Source of the DNA: Gammaproteobacteria bacterium
GTDB lineage: Bacteria; Pseudomonadota; Gammaproteobacteria; Pseudomonadales; GM7GCV1
DNA: 6,122 nt
NCBI GenBank assembly: GCA_030830945.1
Contig: JAURLY010000061.1
Span: 1-6,122 of the forward strand
Reading direction: 5' to 3'
Shown: piece by piece, positions 1-6,122 of the stretch
Numbering within the stretch: the first letter of the stretch is position 1
Layout of the letters: every line of letters begins with the position of its first letter
Translations under genes and position numbers: made by a program
The notes under the pieces: model-generated
Seen by the model: only the letters and a program-made list of their open reading frames with translations
The model's database searches: none
What the model was told of the DNA's origin: nothing

Positions 1-4
1 GGGG
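1..4 (+). promoter_or_regulatory. Probable Shine-Dalgarno of cdsA
   Basis: GGGG lies four bases before the TTG codon at 9. It is a plausible but closely spaced ribosome binding site, and it supports TTG as the real start of cdsA. The window edge cuts the site, so its full extent is unknown. Confidence 0.45.
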
Positions 5-8
5 TAGC

Positions 9-830
9 TTGTTAAATCAAAGGCTGGCAACGGCGTCGCTTCTGGTCGCTATACTCCTGGCAAGTTTATTTTTGCCATGGGGCGGGCTGTTTTCCCTGTT
101 AATCATGTTCATGCTTGGTGTATCTGCATGGGAATGGGGGACATTGGCGAAACTCGAAGCGAAATCGCGCCGAATTGCTTATGTGGTAGGAATTCTGGCT
201 CTATTTCTAATCGCTCTCTGGTTTTATGATCACATTACCGGCTTCGCTTTAAGAATAGCCACTCTGGTGTTTTGGTTCTGGATATTGCTGATTCCGGTAT
301 TGGTTAGATATCCGGAAACCCAGCCTCTATTCCAAAATCGTGGCGTTATTGCGTTTCTTGGTGGGATTATCTTGCTTTCTACTGCCTGCGGCCTGCTTTG
401 GCTCAAAGCTCAGGAGCAAGGAGCGTGGCTGGTGCTTTGTCTTATTACTATTGTAAGTATTGCCGATTCCGGTGCCTATTTCGCTGGAACACGCTGGGGA
501 AAAATCAAATTAGCGCCACAGATTAGCCCTGGAAAAACCCTGGAAGGGCTTTACGGTGGCTTGGTCGCTAATTTCATCTTTGCGATAACTCTGTTGTTTG
601 GCTTAAATATGGATCCCCAGAACAGCTTCGTAATCGTTTTTGTCATTTTGTTGACCAGTTTGGTTTCTGTTGAAGGGGACCTTCTGGAAAGCGCCATCAA
701 ACGCGCGCAAGGTGTTAAGGACAGCGGTACATTCCTGCCTGGCCATGGCGGTGTGCTTGACCGCATTGATGGTGTCTGTGCGGCCACTCCCTGCTTCATT
801 TTTTGCGTGCTTTTCTTCTCTCTTGGGTAA
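9..830 (+). CDS. cdsA: Phosphatidate cytidylyltransferase (CDP-diacylglycerol synthase)
   Basis: This inner-membrane enzyme condenses CTP and phosphatidic acid to CDP-diacylglycerol, the branch-point precursor of phosphatidylethanolamine, phosphatidylglycerol and cardiolipin. The 273-residue product is close to the usual length (E. coli about 285). It is very hydrophobic, with roughly eight membrane segments by eye. The diagnostic CDS-family signature is complete at residues 228-254: S228, K231-R232, K237-D238, then PGHGG (244-248) and DRID (251-254), which holds the metal-binding aspartates. ADSGAY (152-157) and SPGKT (173-177) are also conserved. The start is TTG at 9: the N-terminus MLNQRLATA matches the E. 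coli MLKYRLISA region, and GGGG lies four bases upstream. The frame is open to the window edge, so a longer form cannot be formally excluded. The stop is TAA, seven bases before dxr, which suggests cotranscription. The upstream neighbour is expected to be uppS (inference from conserved order). Confidence 0.96.
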   Translation: MLNQRLATASLLVAILLASLFLPWGGLFSLLIMFMLGVSAWEWGTLAKLEAKSRRIAYVVGILALFLIALWFYDHITGFALRIATLVFWFWILLIPVLVRYPETQPLFQNRGVIAFLGGIILLSTACGLLWLKAQEQGAWLVLCLITIVSIADSGAYFAGTRWGKIKLAPQISPGKTLEGLYGGLVANFIFAITLLFGLNMDPQNSFVIVFVILLTSLVSVEGDLLESAIKRAQGVKDSGTFLPGHGGVLDRIDGVCAATPCFIFCVLFFSLG

Positions 831-837
831 GCGGTAG

Positions 838-2028
838 ATGAAGAAAGTCCTGATTCTGGGTTCAACGGGCTCAATTGGTCTGAGCACACTCGATGTACTG
901 GCGCGCAACCCTGATCAATTTGAACTTTGGGGTATTACTGCCAACAGCAATAGTGCCCAGCTGCTTGAACAAATTAGACAGTATCAACCTGAATACGCTG
1001 TTATTAATGATGAAGTAGCGGCTCTGGATATCAGTAAAAAAGTTAAGGCTGAAGGCATTGATACAAAAGTTCTGACGGGAGCTGAAAATCTGCAAGAACT
1101 TGCCGGTCATGACGAAGTGGATATTGTTATGGCCGCAATTGTGGGCGCAGCAGGATTATTGCCAACACTAAAAGCGGTGGAAGCAGGGAAAAGAGTGCTT
1201 CTGGCTAACAAAGAAGCACTGGTGTGTGCCGGCCCGCTATTTATGCAAGCAGTATCCAGAAGCAATGCATTGCTCATGCCTGTAGACAGTGAGCACAATG
1301 CCATATTCCAGTGTTTACCTGATGGTCAGTACAATTCTGCGCAGATCGAAAAAATACTTTTAACCGCATCGGGTGGCCCATTTCGTGGTAAATCTTTTCA
1401 GGAGTTATCAGGCGTGACGCCAGAGCAGGCCTGCGCTCATCCTAACTGGAATATGGGGCAAAAGATTTCAGTGGATTCTGCAACCATGATGAATAAAGGG
1501 TTGGAGTTGATTGAAGCTTGCTGGTTGTTTGGAGTGTCGTCGGATCAAATTGATATAGTTCTTCATCCGCAGAGCGTGGTGCACTCGATGGTTCAATATC
1601 GCGATGGCTCGGTAATTGCCCAGATGGGTAACCCGGATATGCGTACGCCAATTGCTCATGCGTTAAGCTGGCCAGAGCGAACTTCTTCGGGCGTTGATAT
1701 TCTGGATTTTGCTCGATTAAAACTGGACTTCGAAGGGATCGACTATTCTTCATATCCATGTCTGGCATTGGCGCTAGATGCTGCAAAAAGCATGGGAGCG
1801 ATGCCAGTTGTCTTAAACGCGGCCAATGAAATTGCCGTCGATGCCTTCCTCCTTAGGCAAATAAGTTTCCTTGAAATAGCTAAAATCGTTGAAAAAACCC
1901 TAAATTCGACTAATTTTTCGGAACCAGTTTCAATAGACGAAGTCATAGCACTGGATTCAGAAGCGCGTGTGATTGCGCAGTCACTGATTGATACCAACCA
2001 GCAAACAAAGGTTTCCGCAAAGCTGTAA
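838..2028 (+). CDS. dxr: 1-deoxy-D-xylulose 5-phosphate reductoisomerase
   Basis: This cytosolic enzyme catalyses the NADPH-dependent conversion of 1-deoxy-D-xylulose 5-phosphate to 2-C-methyl-D-erythritol 4-phosphate, the first committed step of the MEP isoprenoid pathway and the target of fosmidomycin. At 396 residues it matches the family (E. coli 398). The N-terminal Rossmann motif GSTGSIG is at 8-14 and NKEAL at 124-128. The metal site is intact: D150 and E152 in PVDSEHNAIFQ, and E223 in MNKGLE (E. coli D150, E152, E231). The loop after 160 is about eight residues shorter than in E. coli. Substrate-binding elements are present: SGGPFR (178-183), HPNW (201-204) on the flexible lid, S214, N219-K220, and HPQSVVHS (243-250). 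MGNPDMRT (263-270) and LNAANE (326-331) follow in the C-terminal part. The ATG at 838 fits the family N-terminus; only a weak Shine-Dalgarno-like AGCGG (830-834) precedes it. The TAA stop overlaps the rseP start by one base. An ordinary, intact core gene. Confidence 0.98.
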   Translation: MKKVLILGSTGSIGLSTLDVLARNPDQFELWGITANSNSAQLLEQIRQYQPEYAVINDEVAALDISKKVKAEGIDTKVLTGAENLQELAGHDEVDIVMAAIVGAAGLLPTLKAVEAGKRVLLANKEALVCAGPLFMQAVSRSNALLMPVDSEHNAIFQCLPDGQYNSAQIEKILLTASGGPFRGKSFQELSGVTPEQACAHPNWNMGQKISVDSATMMNKGLELIEACWLFGVSSDQIDIVLHPQSVVHSMVQYRDGSVIAQMGNPDMRTPIAHALSWPERTSSGVDILDFARLKLDFEGIDYSSYPCLALALDAAKSMGAMPVVLNAANEIAVDAFLLRQISFLEIAKIVEKTLNSTNFSEPVSIDEVIALDSEARVIAQSLIDTNQQTKVSAKL

Positions 2029-2030
2029 TG
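2026..2030 (+). promoter_or_regulatory. Overlapping stop-start junction dxr/rseP (TAATG)
   Basis: The dxr stop TAA (2026-2028) shares its last base with the rseP ATG (2028-2030). No strong Shine-Dalgarno precedes the ATG; only AAAG (2018-2022 region) lies upstream. This layout is typical of translational coupling, in which ribosomes ending dxr reinitiate on rseP. The overlap is seen directly; the coupling is inferred. Confidence 0.7.
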
Positions 2031-3383
2031 GATGTAGTAAAAATTGTTTTTTTTGCGTTGATAGCGCTATTTGTTCTAGTCACTTTTCATGAGTTTGGCC
2101 ATTACTGGGTTGCGCGAAAATGTGGTGTACGTGTGCTACGTTTTTCTATTGGTTTTGGTAAGCCACTATTGCGCTGGCAACGTGATGACACCGAATTCGT
2201 TCTCGCCGGGATTCCCCTTGGCGGTTACGTAAAAATGTACGGCGAATCAACGGATGAGGAGCCAGTGCCGGAAGATCAAAAGCATCTTAGCTTCAGTCAC
2301 AAGAGTGTTTGGCAGCGTATGGCCATTGTGGTAGCAGGTCCGATTGCCAATTTATTGCTGGCTATATTTATTTATTTTTTGGTGTTTCTTGGAGGAACAC
2401 GGGAAATAGCCCCACTTATTGGGGATGTGCAACAAAATTCTATTGCCGAAGCGGCAGGTGTTAACCCCGGATTAGAAATTATTCGAGTAGACAGCGAGCC
2501 GGTAGCCTCCTGGGCGGACGTGTTTGATCAGTTGCTAAATCGTATTGGTGAAACGGGTTACGTCGAAATAGAAGCGCTTGCCCCGGAATCAGGGCTGTCC
2601 AATTTATATAGTTTGCCGATTAACTCCTGGCTAAGAGATACAGATCAGCCAGATTTTTTGGGAAGTTTAGGGCTTATCCCTTATACCCCGGAAGTTGATG
2701 CTGTCATCGGACAAGTCGTAGCGGATAGTCCTGCACAGCGGGCAGGGCTGCAAGTTGGTGATCAAATTCTGGAAACAGATAAAGTTAGTATTGAAAGCTG
2801 GGAGCAATGGCGAGAAATCGTTCGTTCATCCCCATCAAGAATGCTCACAATGCGGATTGAGCGAGAGGGAGAGTTGCTCAATTTAGAGCTGATGCCTGAC
2901 GAGATCGAGGAGGGTGGTGAAGTCTATGGCTTGGCCGGTGTTGCTCCCCAAGCGCCAGATTGGCCGGAAGAATTGTTGCGAGATAGGCAGTACGGCTTAA
3001 TTGGCGCCCTTCAAGCCGGATTTGATAAAACCTGGTCCAGCAGCTTGTTTATTCTCGACTCCTTGAAAAAACTTATTACGGGTCAGGTGTCGACCAAATC
3101 ATTGGGTGGGCCGGTTTCTATTGCTAAATTTGCAGGTGCTTCTGCTGAAGCGGGATGGCAATCTTTTTTGTCATTTCTGGGAATCATGAGTGTGATGTTA
3201 GGTATCATGAATTTACTGCCAATACCTGTATTAGACGGAGGTCATTTATTGTTTTATATGATTGAAGCAGTGAAGGGATCACCATTGAGTGAAGCTATTC
3301 AGGCCGCGGCTATGCGTGTCGGTGTCTCGATAGTTTTTGGGATTATGTTATTAGCGCTTTACAATGATTTTGCGCGCCTGTAA
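2028..3383 (+). CDS. rseP: Site-2 intramembrane zinc metalloprotease RseP
   Basis: RseP cuts the anti-sigma factor RseA inside the inner membrane after DegS has cut its periplasmic domain, which starts release of sigma-E. It also clears remnant signal peptides. The product is 451 residues (E. coli 450). The zinc motif HEFGH is at 21-25, at the end of the first membrane segment (about 3-22). The membrane-reentrant beta region with GIPLGGYVKM is at 61-70. A second membrane segment spans about 98-121. Two periplasmic PDZ domains follow: PDZ1 about 125-220 and PDZ2 about 222-310, the latter with SPAQRAGLQVGD at 234-245. The second active-site motif NLLPIPVLDGG (395-405) supplies the third zinc ligand D403, and a last membrane segment spans about 429-447. 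All catalytic residues are present. The start overlaps the dxr stop. The gene lies beside bamA and skp, whose client proteins drive the sigma-E response. Its substrate RseA is not in this window. Confidence 0.97.
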   Translation: MDVVKIVFFALIALFVLVTFHEFGHYWVARKCGVRVLRFSIGFGKPLLRWQRDDTEFVLAGIPLGGYVKMYGESTDEEPVPEDQKHLSFSHKSVWQRMAIVVAGPIANLLLAIFIYFLVFLGGTREIAPLIGDVQQNSIAEAAGVNPGLEIIRVDSEPVASWADVFDQLLNRIGETGYVEIEALAPESGLSNLYSLPINSWLRDTDQPDFLGSLGLIPYTPEVDAVIGQVVADSPAQRAGLQVGDQILETDKVSIESWEQWREIVRSSPSRMLTMRIEREGELLNLELMPDEIEEGGEVYGLAGVAPQAPDWPEELLRDRQYGLIGALQAGFDKTWSSSLFILDSLKKLITGQVSTKSLGGPVSIAKFAGASAEAGWQSFLSFLGIMSVMLGIMNLLPIPVLDGGHLLFYMIEAVKGSPLSEAIQAAAMRVGVSIVFGIMLLALYNDFARL

Positions 3384-3429
3384 CGTCCGCGTTCTTCTGA
3401 GTTATATATCCAGATTCCCCAAGAAAATA
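3384..3429 (+). other. 46-base gap between rseP and bamA
   Basis: This AT-rich spacer holds no hairpin that I would call a terminator and no complete promoter. A TCTGA at 3396-3400 resembles a sigma-E -10 element, but no GGAACTT-like -35 lies at the right distance. It ends in AAGAAAATA, a weak ribosome binding site for bamA. Confidence 0.5.
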
Positions 3430-5787
3430 ATGATAAAAATCAGACTATTTCTGTCGTTAGTGCTTTTGTGTCCGGCCTTAGCACTAGCTCAAACCTTTAC
3501 TATTGAAGATCTTCGAGTTGAGGGCCTTCAGCGTGTCTCTGCCGGGTCGGTTTTTGCAGCGGTTCCTGTGCGGGTTGGTGATCAGGCCGACGAGACTGCC
3601 ATTCAGGAAACGATTCGTTCGCTATTTCGAACTGGCTTTTTCAATGATATTGCTGTGTATAGAGATGCCAATGTCCTGGTTATTGAGGTTTCAGAGCGTC
3701 CGGCAGTTGCTGAAATCAACCTTGAAGGCAATAAAGTAATCAAGGACGAAGATCTACTGGATTCATTGCGAGATACCGGGCTCTCCGAAGGGCAAATTTT
3801 TAAACCAGCGACTTTGGATTCGCTTGGTAAAGAGCTAAGTCGTGTTTATGTTTCCCAAGGGCATTACGGTGCTGAAATTGAAACAGAAGTACGCGAATTA
3901 CCGCGTAACCGTGTGGCTGTCGATATCACTATTGGTGAAGGGAAGCAAGCAAGGATTAAGGAAATCAATATTGTCGGAAACGAAACCTTCGAGGAAGAAG
4001 AGTTGCTCGATCTTTTTGAAGCGGGCGTACCTCAATGGTTTCCCTGGTTTTCCAGTATAGATAAGTATTCAAGAGAGAAATTGACCGGGGATATAGAGAC
4101 GCTGGAGTCGCATTATCTGGATCTCGGTTATCTTCGATTTAACGTCGATTCTACGCAAGTATCGGTTAGCCCCGATAAGTTATCTGTATTCGTCACCATT
4201 AACATTAGTGAAGGCGATCTTTACACTGTTTCAAGTGTAGACCTCCTGGGTGACATGGTCATCCCGGAAACACAAATACGTTTACGCACTTTTGTACGTC
4301 CACAGCAAAATTTTTCCCAGGCACTCATCACTGCTTCCAAGGATGCAATATCGAATCGCCTTAATAATGAAGGCTATGCCTTTGCGGAAGTGACTGAAAT
4401 ACTGGATATCAATGATGAAGATAAAACGGTCGATGTGACTTTCTTTATTGATCCTCAAATGCGCACTTACGTTCGACGAATTGAATATCGAGGTAACACT
4501 CGCACCCAAGGAGAGGTGCTACGCCGCGAAATGCGCCTAATGGAATCAGCTGTTGCTTCAACCCAACTTATCGACTCAGGTAAGATTCGGTTGGATCGAC
4601 TGGGGTTCTTCAGCTCTGTTGAGTCTGAGACAGTTCCTGTGCCAGGAACCAACGATGAAGTAGACGTGATTTACACCGTTGAAGAACAACCATCGGGGAG
4701 TATTAGCGCAAGTATTGGTTACGCAGGTTATGCTGGAGCAATATTAGGATTGAATCTCCAAGAGAATAATTTCTTAGGATCTGGAAACCAAGTTAGTCTG
4801 GGTATTAACCAAAGCAGGTATCAAAAATCACTGAACATAAGTTTTCTTGACCCCTACTTCACCGAGGACGGCGTATCTGCAGGTTATTCTGTTTATTATA
4901 GAGAAACGGATTACGGAGAACTTCGTATCGCGAGATACTCAAACGATGTTGCAGGTTTGAGAGTTAACTACGGTTATCCCTTGTCAGAAATATCTCGATT
5001 GCAGCTTGGTTTTGGTTATGAACAACTTAAGCTTGGTTTCGGGAACTTTGCTTCTGATGAAATCAAGGATTTTGTTGATACCGGAGGCAGGTTCAACCAA
5101 TACAAGCTGAGTGCTGGATGGTCTCGAGTAACTCTAAATCGCGGTATTTTTGCTGACCGGGGAAGCAGCCAAAGTCTCTCTCTAGATCTCTCTCTCCCGG
5201 GTAGTGATGCGCCCTATATCAAAACGAACTTTAATGCTCAGAAATATTTGCCAGTCGGCCCTTTGACTATGAGGTTTGCTACGAATCTAGGTATTGGTCA
5301 AAGCCTTGATTCAGACAGGCGACTTCCATTTTTTGAAAACTATTATGCCGGAGGTTTTGGTACTGTAAGGGGTTTTGAGCGCAGTACTCTTGGACCGCGT
5401 GAATCAGCAGCTTTTCGAATAACCGATGACGGTGAGGTGCAACCTTTGAGTGGATCTTATCCCATTGGTGGTAATACTCTAATTATCGGTACTGCAGAAG
5501 TTCTCATTCCTACTCCATTCTTACCTGATCCAGATTCTCTTAGAGCGACTGCTTTTATTGATGCGGGAAATGTTTTCGATACAGATTGTGGGCCTCGTCA
5601 GCCATATTGTTATCCCCCTAGCATATCGGAATTAAGATATTCTTATGGCCTATCTGCAACTTGGCTTAGTTCATTTGGTCCAATGTCTTTTTCTATTGGT
5701 CGATCTGAAAATGGGGAGACTGGCACACCGAATGTTCGGGATGAAGAATCTGAATTCTTTCAGTTCACTCTTGGTCAGACGTTTTAG
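3430..5787 (+). CDS. bamA: Outer membrane protein assembly factor BamA (Omp85)
   Basis: BamA is the essential core of the BAM complex, which folds and inserts beta-barrel proteins into the outer membrane. I chose the ATG at 3430 (785 residues; E. coli 810). It begins directly with a signal peptide: K3 and R5, a hydrophobic core at 6-17, and ALA before Q21. The in-frame ATG at 3364 would add 22 residues, overlap rseP by 20 bases and bury the signal. Five POTRA domains follow at about 21-90, 91-171, 173-261, 264-344 and 347-419. The 16-stranded barrel spans about 424-785. The Omp85 hallmark VRGF is at 646-649 in the loop-6 region. The C-terminus FFQFTLGQTF ends in phenylalanine, the usual beta-signal. 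Compared with E. coli, loop 6 is about 13 residues shorter and has no cysteines; instead C720 and C727 lie in the next extracellular loop. Translation ends with tandem in-frame stops, TAG (5785-5787) and TAA (5788-5790). Only a weak AAG-rich Shine-Dalgarno (AAGAAA, 3421-3426) precedes the start. Confidence 0.97.
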   Translation: MIKIRLFLSLVLLCPALALAQTFTIEDLRVEGLQRVSAGSVFAAVPVRVGDQADETAIQETIRSLFRTGFFNDIAVYRDANVLVIEVSERPAVAEINLEGNKVIKDEDLLDSLRDTGLSEGQIFKPATLDSLGKELSRVYVSQGHYGAEIETEVRELPRNRVAVDITIGEGKQARIKEINIVGNETFEEEELLDLFEAGVPQWFPWFSSIDKYSREKLTGDIETLESHYLDLGYLRFNVDSTQVSVSPDKLSVFVTINISEGDLYTVSSVDLLGDMVIPETQIRLRTFVRPQQNFSQALITASKDAISNRLNNEGYAFAEVTEILDINDEDKTVDVTFFIDPQMRTYVRRIEYRGNTRTQGEVLRREMRLMESAVASTQLIDSGKIRLDRLGFFSSVESETVPVPGTNDEVDVIYTVEEQPSGSISASIGYAGYAGAILGLNLQENNFLGSGNQVSLGINQSRYQKSLNISFLDPYFTEDGVSAGYSVYYRETDYGELRIARYSNDVAGLRVNYGYPLSEISRLQLGFGYEQLKLGFGNFASDEIKDFVDTGGRFNQYKLSAGWSRVTLNRGIFADRGSSQSLSLDLSLPGSDAPYIKTNFNAQKYLPVGPLTMRFATNLGIGQSLDSDRRLPFFENYYAGGFGTVRGFERSTLGPRESAAFRITDDGEVQPLSGSYPIGGNTLIIGTAEVLIPTPFLPDPDSLRATAFIDAGNVFDTDCGPRQPYCYPPSISELRYSYGLSATWLSSFGPMSFSIGRSENGETGTPNVRDEESEFFQFTLGQTF
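5175..5196 (+). repeat. Interrupted TC dinucleotide tract inside bamA
   Basis: Four TC units (5175-5182) are separated by TAGA (5183-5186) from five TC units (5187-5196), with AGATCT in the middle. In frame this encodes an alternating S-L-S-L-D-L-S-L strand (bamA residues 582-589), the in/out pattern expected of a barrel beta-strand. The simple repeat is probably a by-product of that amino-acid pattern. Confidence 0.7.
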
Positions 5788-5799
5788 TAATTTTTACTT

Positions 5800-5803
5800 G
5801 GAG
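5800..5803 (+). promoter_or_regulatory. Shine-Dalgarno of skp
   Basis: GGAG sits seven bases before the GTG at 5811. It is the clearest ribosome binding site in the window and decides the start of skp, since the next in-frame ATG (5853) would remove most of the signal peptide. Confidence 0.8.
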
Positions 5804-5810
5804 ATATAAA

Positions 5811-6122
5811 GTGTATAAGAAATTGATTGGTAGCCTGATTTTCGGTACAGCAATGTGCTTATCTGTATTTGCAAACGCTCAGAAAATTGCGGTTGTAAAT
5901 ATACAGGTAGCGATACTGGAATCCGATTATGGTCAGGCAGAACTCGCTAAACTTGAAAGCAACCCTAGCTATGCAGCGCTGGTGACTGAGTCACAGTCTC
6001 TTATAGCTGATGTACAAGCGCTCGATAACGACGCCCAGGCCAATGGCAATAGCTGGACACAGGCGCAGCTTTCGGAATACAACAAACAGCGACAGTTTTT
6101 GACAGCAGATTTGCAGCTAAAC
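5811..6122 (+). CDS. skp: Periplasmic chaperone Skp/OmpH, 5' part (cut by window end)
   Basis: Skp is a trimeric, jellyfish-shaped periplasmic chaperone that holds unfolded outer-membrane proteins on their way to BamA. The 104 visible codons are open from GTG at 5811 to the window end; the family is usually about 160-180 residues, so roughly a third is missing. GTG is preferred because of the GGAG seven bases upstream and because the product begins with a clean signal peptide: K3-K4, a hydrophobic core at 5-20, and ANA before Q24. The mature N-terminus, KIAVVNIQVAILES (25-38), is the typical OmpH first strand (E. coli KIAIVNMGSLFQQ). After it comes a helical, Gln/Ala/Leu-rich stretch, as expected for the coiled-coil tentacle. 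This visible mature part is net acidic, unlike the basic E. coli Skp. The 23-base gap after bamA contains no terminator, so cotranscription is likely. lpxD is the expected next gene. Confidence 0.9.
   Translation, partial: MYKKLIGSLIFGTAMCLSVFANAQKIAVVNIQVAILESDYGQAELAKLESNPSYAALVTESQSLIADVQALDNDAQANGNSWTQAQLSEYNKQRQFLTADLQLN

Noticed and set aside
5..7. TAG as the stop codon of an upstream uppS gene.
   Set aside because: It fits the conserved gene order, but only one preceding codon is visible, so it cannot be supported as a feature.
551..908. Two reverse-strand open frames of about 100 residues across the cdsA/dxr junction.
   Set aside because: They lie antisense to the conserved CdsA signature and show no recognisable domain; they are shadows of the + strand genes.
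1442..1786. Reverse-strand open frame of 114 residues inside dxr.
   Set aside because: It is fully antisense to conserved Dxr active-site motifs, its low-complexity Ser/Pro/Leu content is typical of a shadow frame, and no ribosome binding site was seen.
3373..3400. Possible sigma-E promoter before bamA, from TCTGA at 3396-3400.
   Set aside because: The matching -35 position (about 3373-3379) reads CGCGCCT, nothing like GGAACTT. A sigma-E promoter is expected from E. coli knowledge but is not visible here.
5771..5799. TTGGTC (5771-5776) with TTACTT (5794-5799) as a sigma-70 promoter for skp.
   Set aside because: The spacing is 17 bases, but the -10 matches TATAAT poorly and the site lies mostly inside the bamA coding end.
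5788..5810. Possible terminator between bamA and skp, from the T-rich stretch at 5791-5795.
   Set aside because: No GC-rich hairpin precedes the T run and the gap is only 23 bases, so transcription is expected to continue into skp.
5811..5870. Skp as a lipoprotein, because of a cysteine at residue 16 in the signal peptide.
   Set aside because: The residues before the cysteine (GTAM) do not form a lipobox, and a normal ANA/Q signal peptidase I site follows at 21-24.

Overview
The window is a compact piece of chromosomal core genome from a gammaproteobacterium. Five genes are all on the + strand with almost no space between them: cdsA, dxr, rseP, bamA and the first 104 codons of skp (ompH). 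This order is the classic envelope-biogenesis cluster, which in many Gammaproteobacteria runs frr-uppS-cdsA-dxr-rseP-bamA-skp-lpxD-fabZ-lpxA-lpxB. By eye the base composition is balanced to slightly AT-rich and even throughout. The gene order, the two-membrane (LPS-type) envelope machinery and the sequence divergence from Escherichia coli suggest a non-enteric, possibly marine gammaproteobacterium. That placement is an inference; the genus cannot be read from this window.

Layout: 9-830 is CDP-diacylglycerol synthase (cdsA, TTG start), followed by a 7-base gap. 838-2028 is DXP reductoisomerase (dxr), whose stop overlaps the next start by one base (TAATG). 2028-3383 is the site-2 intramembrane protease RseP. 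A 46-base gap follows, if bamA starts at the ATG at 3430 as its signal peptide indicates. 3430-5787 is BamA, with five POTRA domains, a beta-barrel and two in-frame stop codons in tandem. After a 23-base gap carrying a clear Shine-Dalgarno, 5811 to the window end is the 5' part of the periplasmic chaperone Skp, with a GTG start. No stretch over 300 bases lacks a gene. I found no RNA gene, mobile element, CRISPR array, terminator or convincing promoter.

The genes share one theme. CdsA makes the CDP-diacylglycerol precursor of all phospholipids. Dxr makes MEP for isoprenoids, including undecaprenyl phosphate through UppS, which is usually encoded just upstream. RseP performs the intramembrane cut that releases sigma-E when outer-membrane proteins misfold. 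Skp escorts unfolded outer-membrane proteins and BamA inserts them. The tight packing suggests one transcript that enters from upstream and leaves downstream.

I did not find an undescribed system. The points worth a second look are modest: a cysteine pair in the BamA loop before the last barrel strands, where E. coli has its pair in loop 6; a shortened loop 6; an acidic N-terminal half of Skp; the bamA start-site trap; and short slippage-prone tracts in two essential genes.
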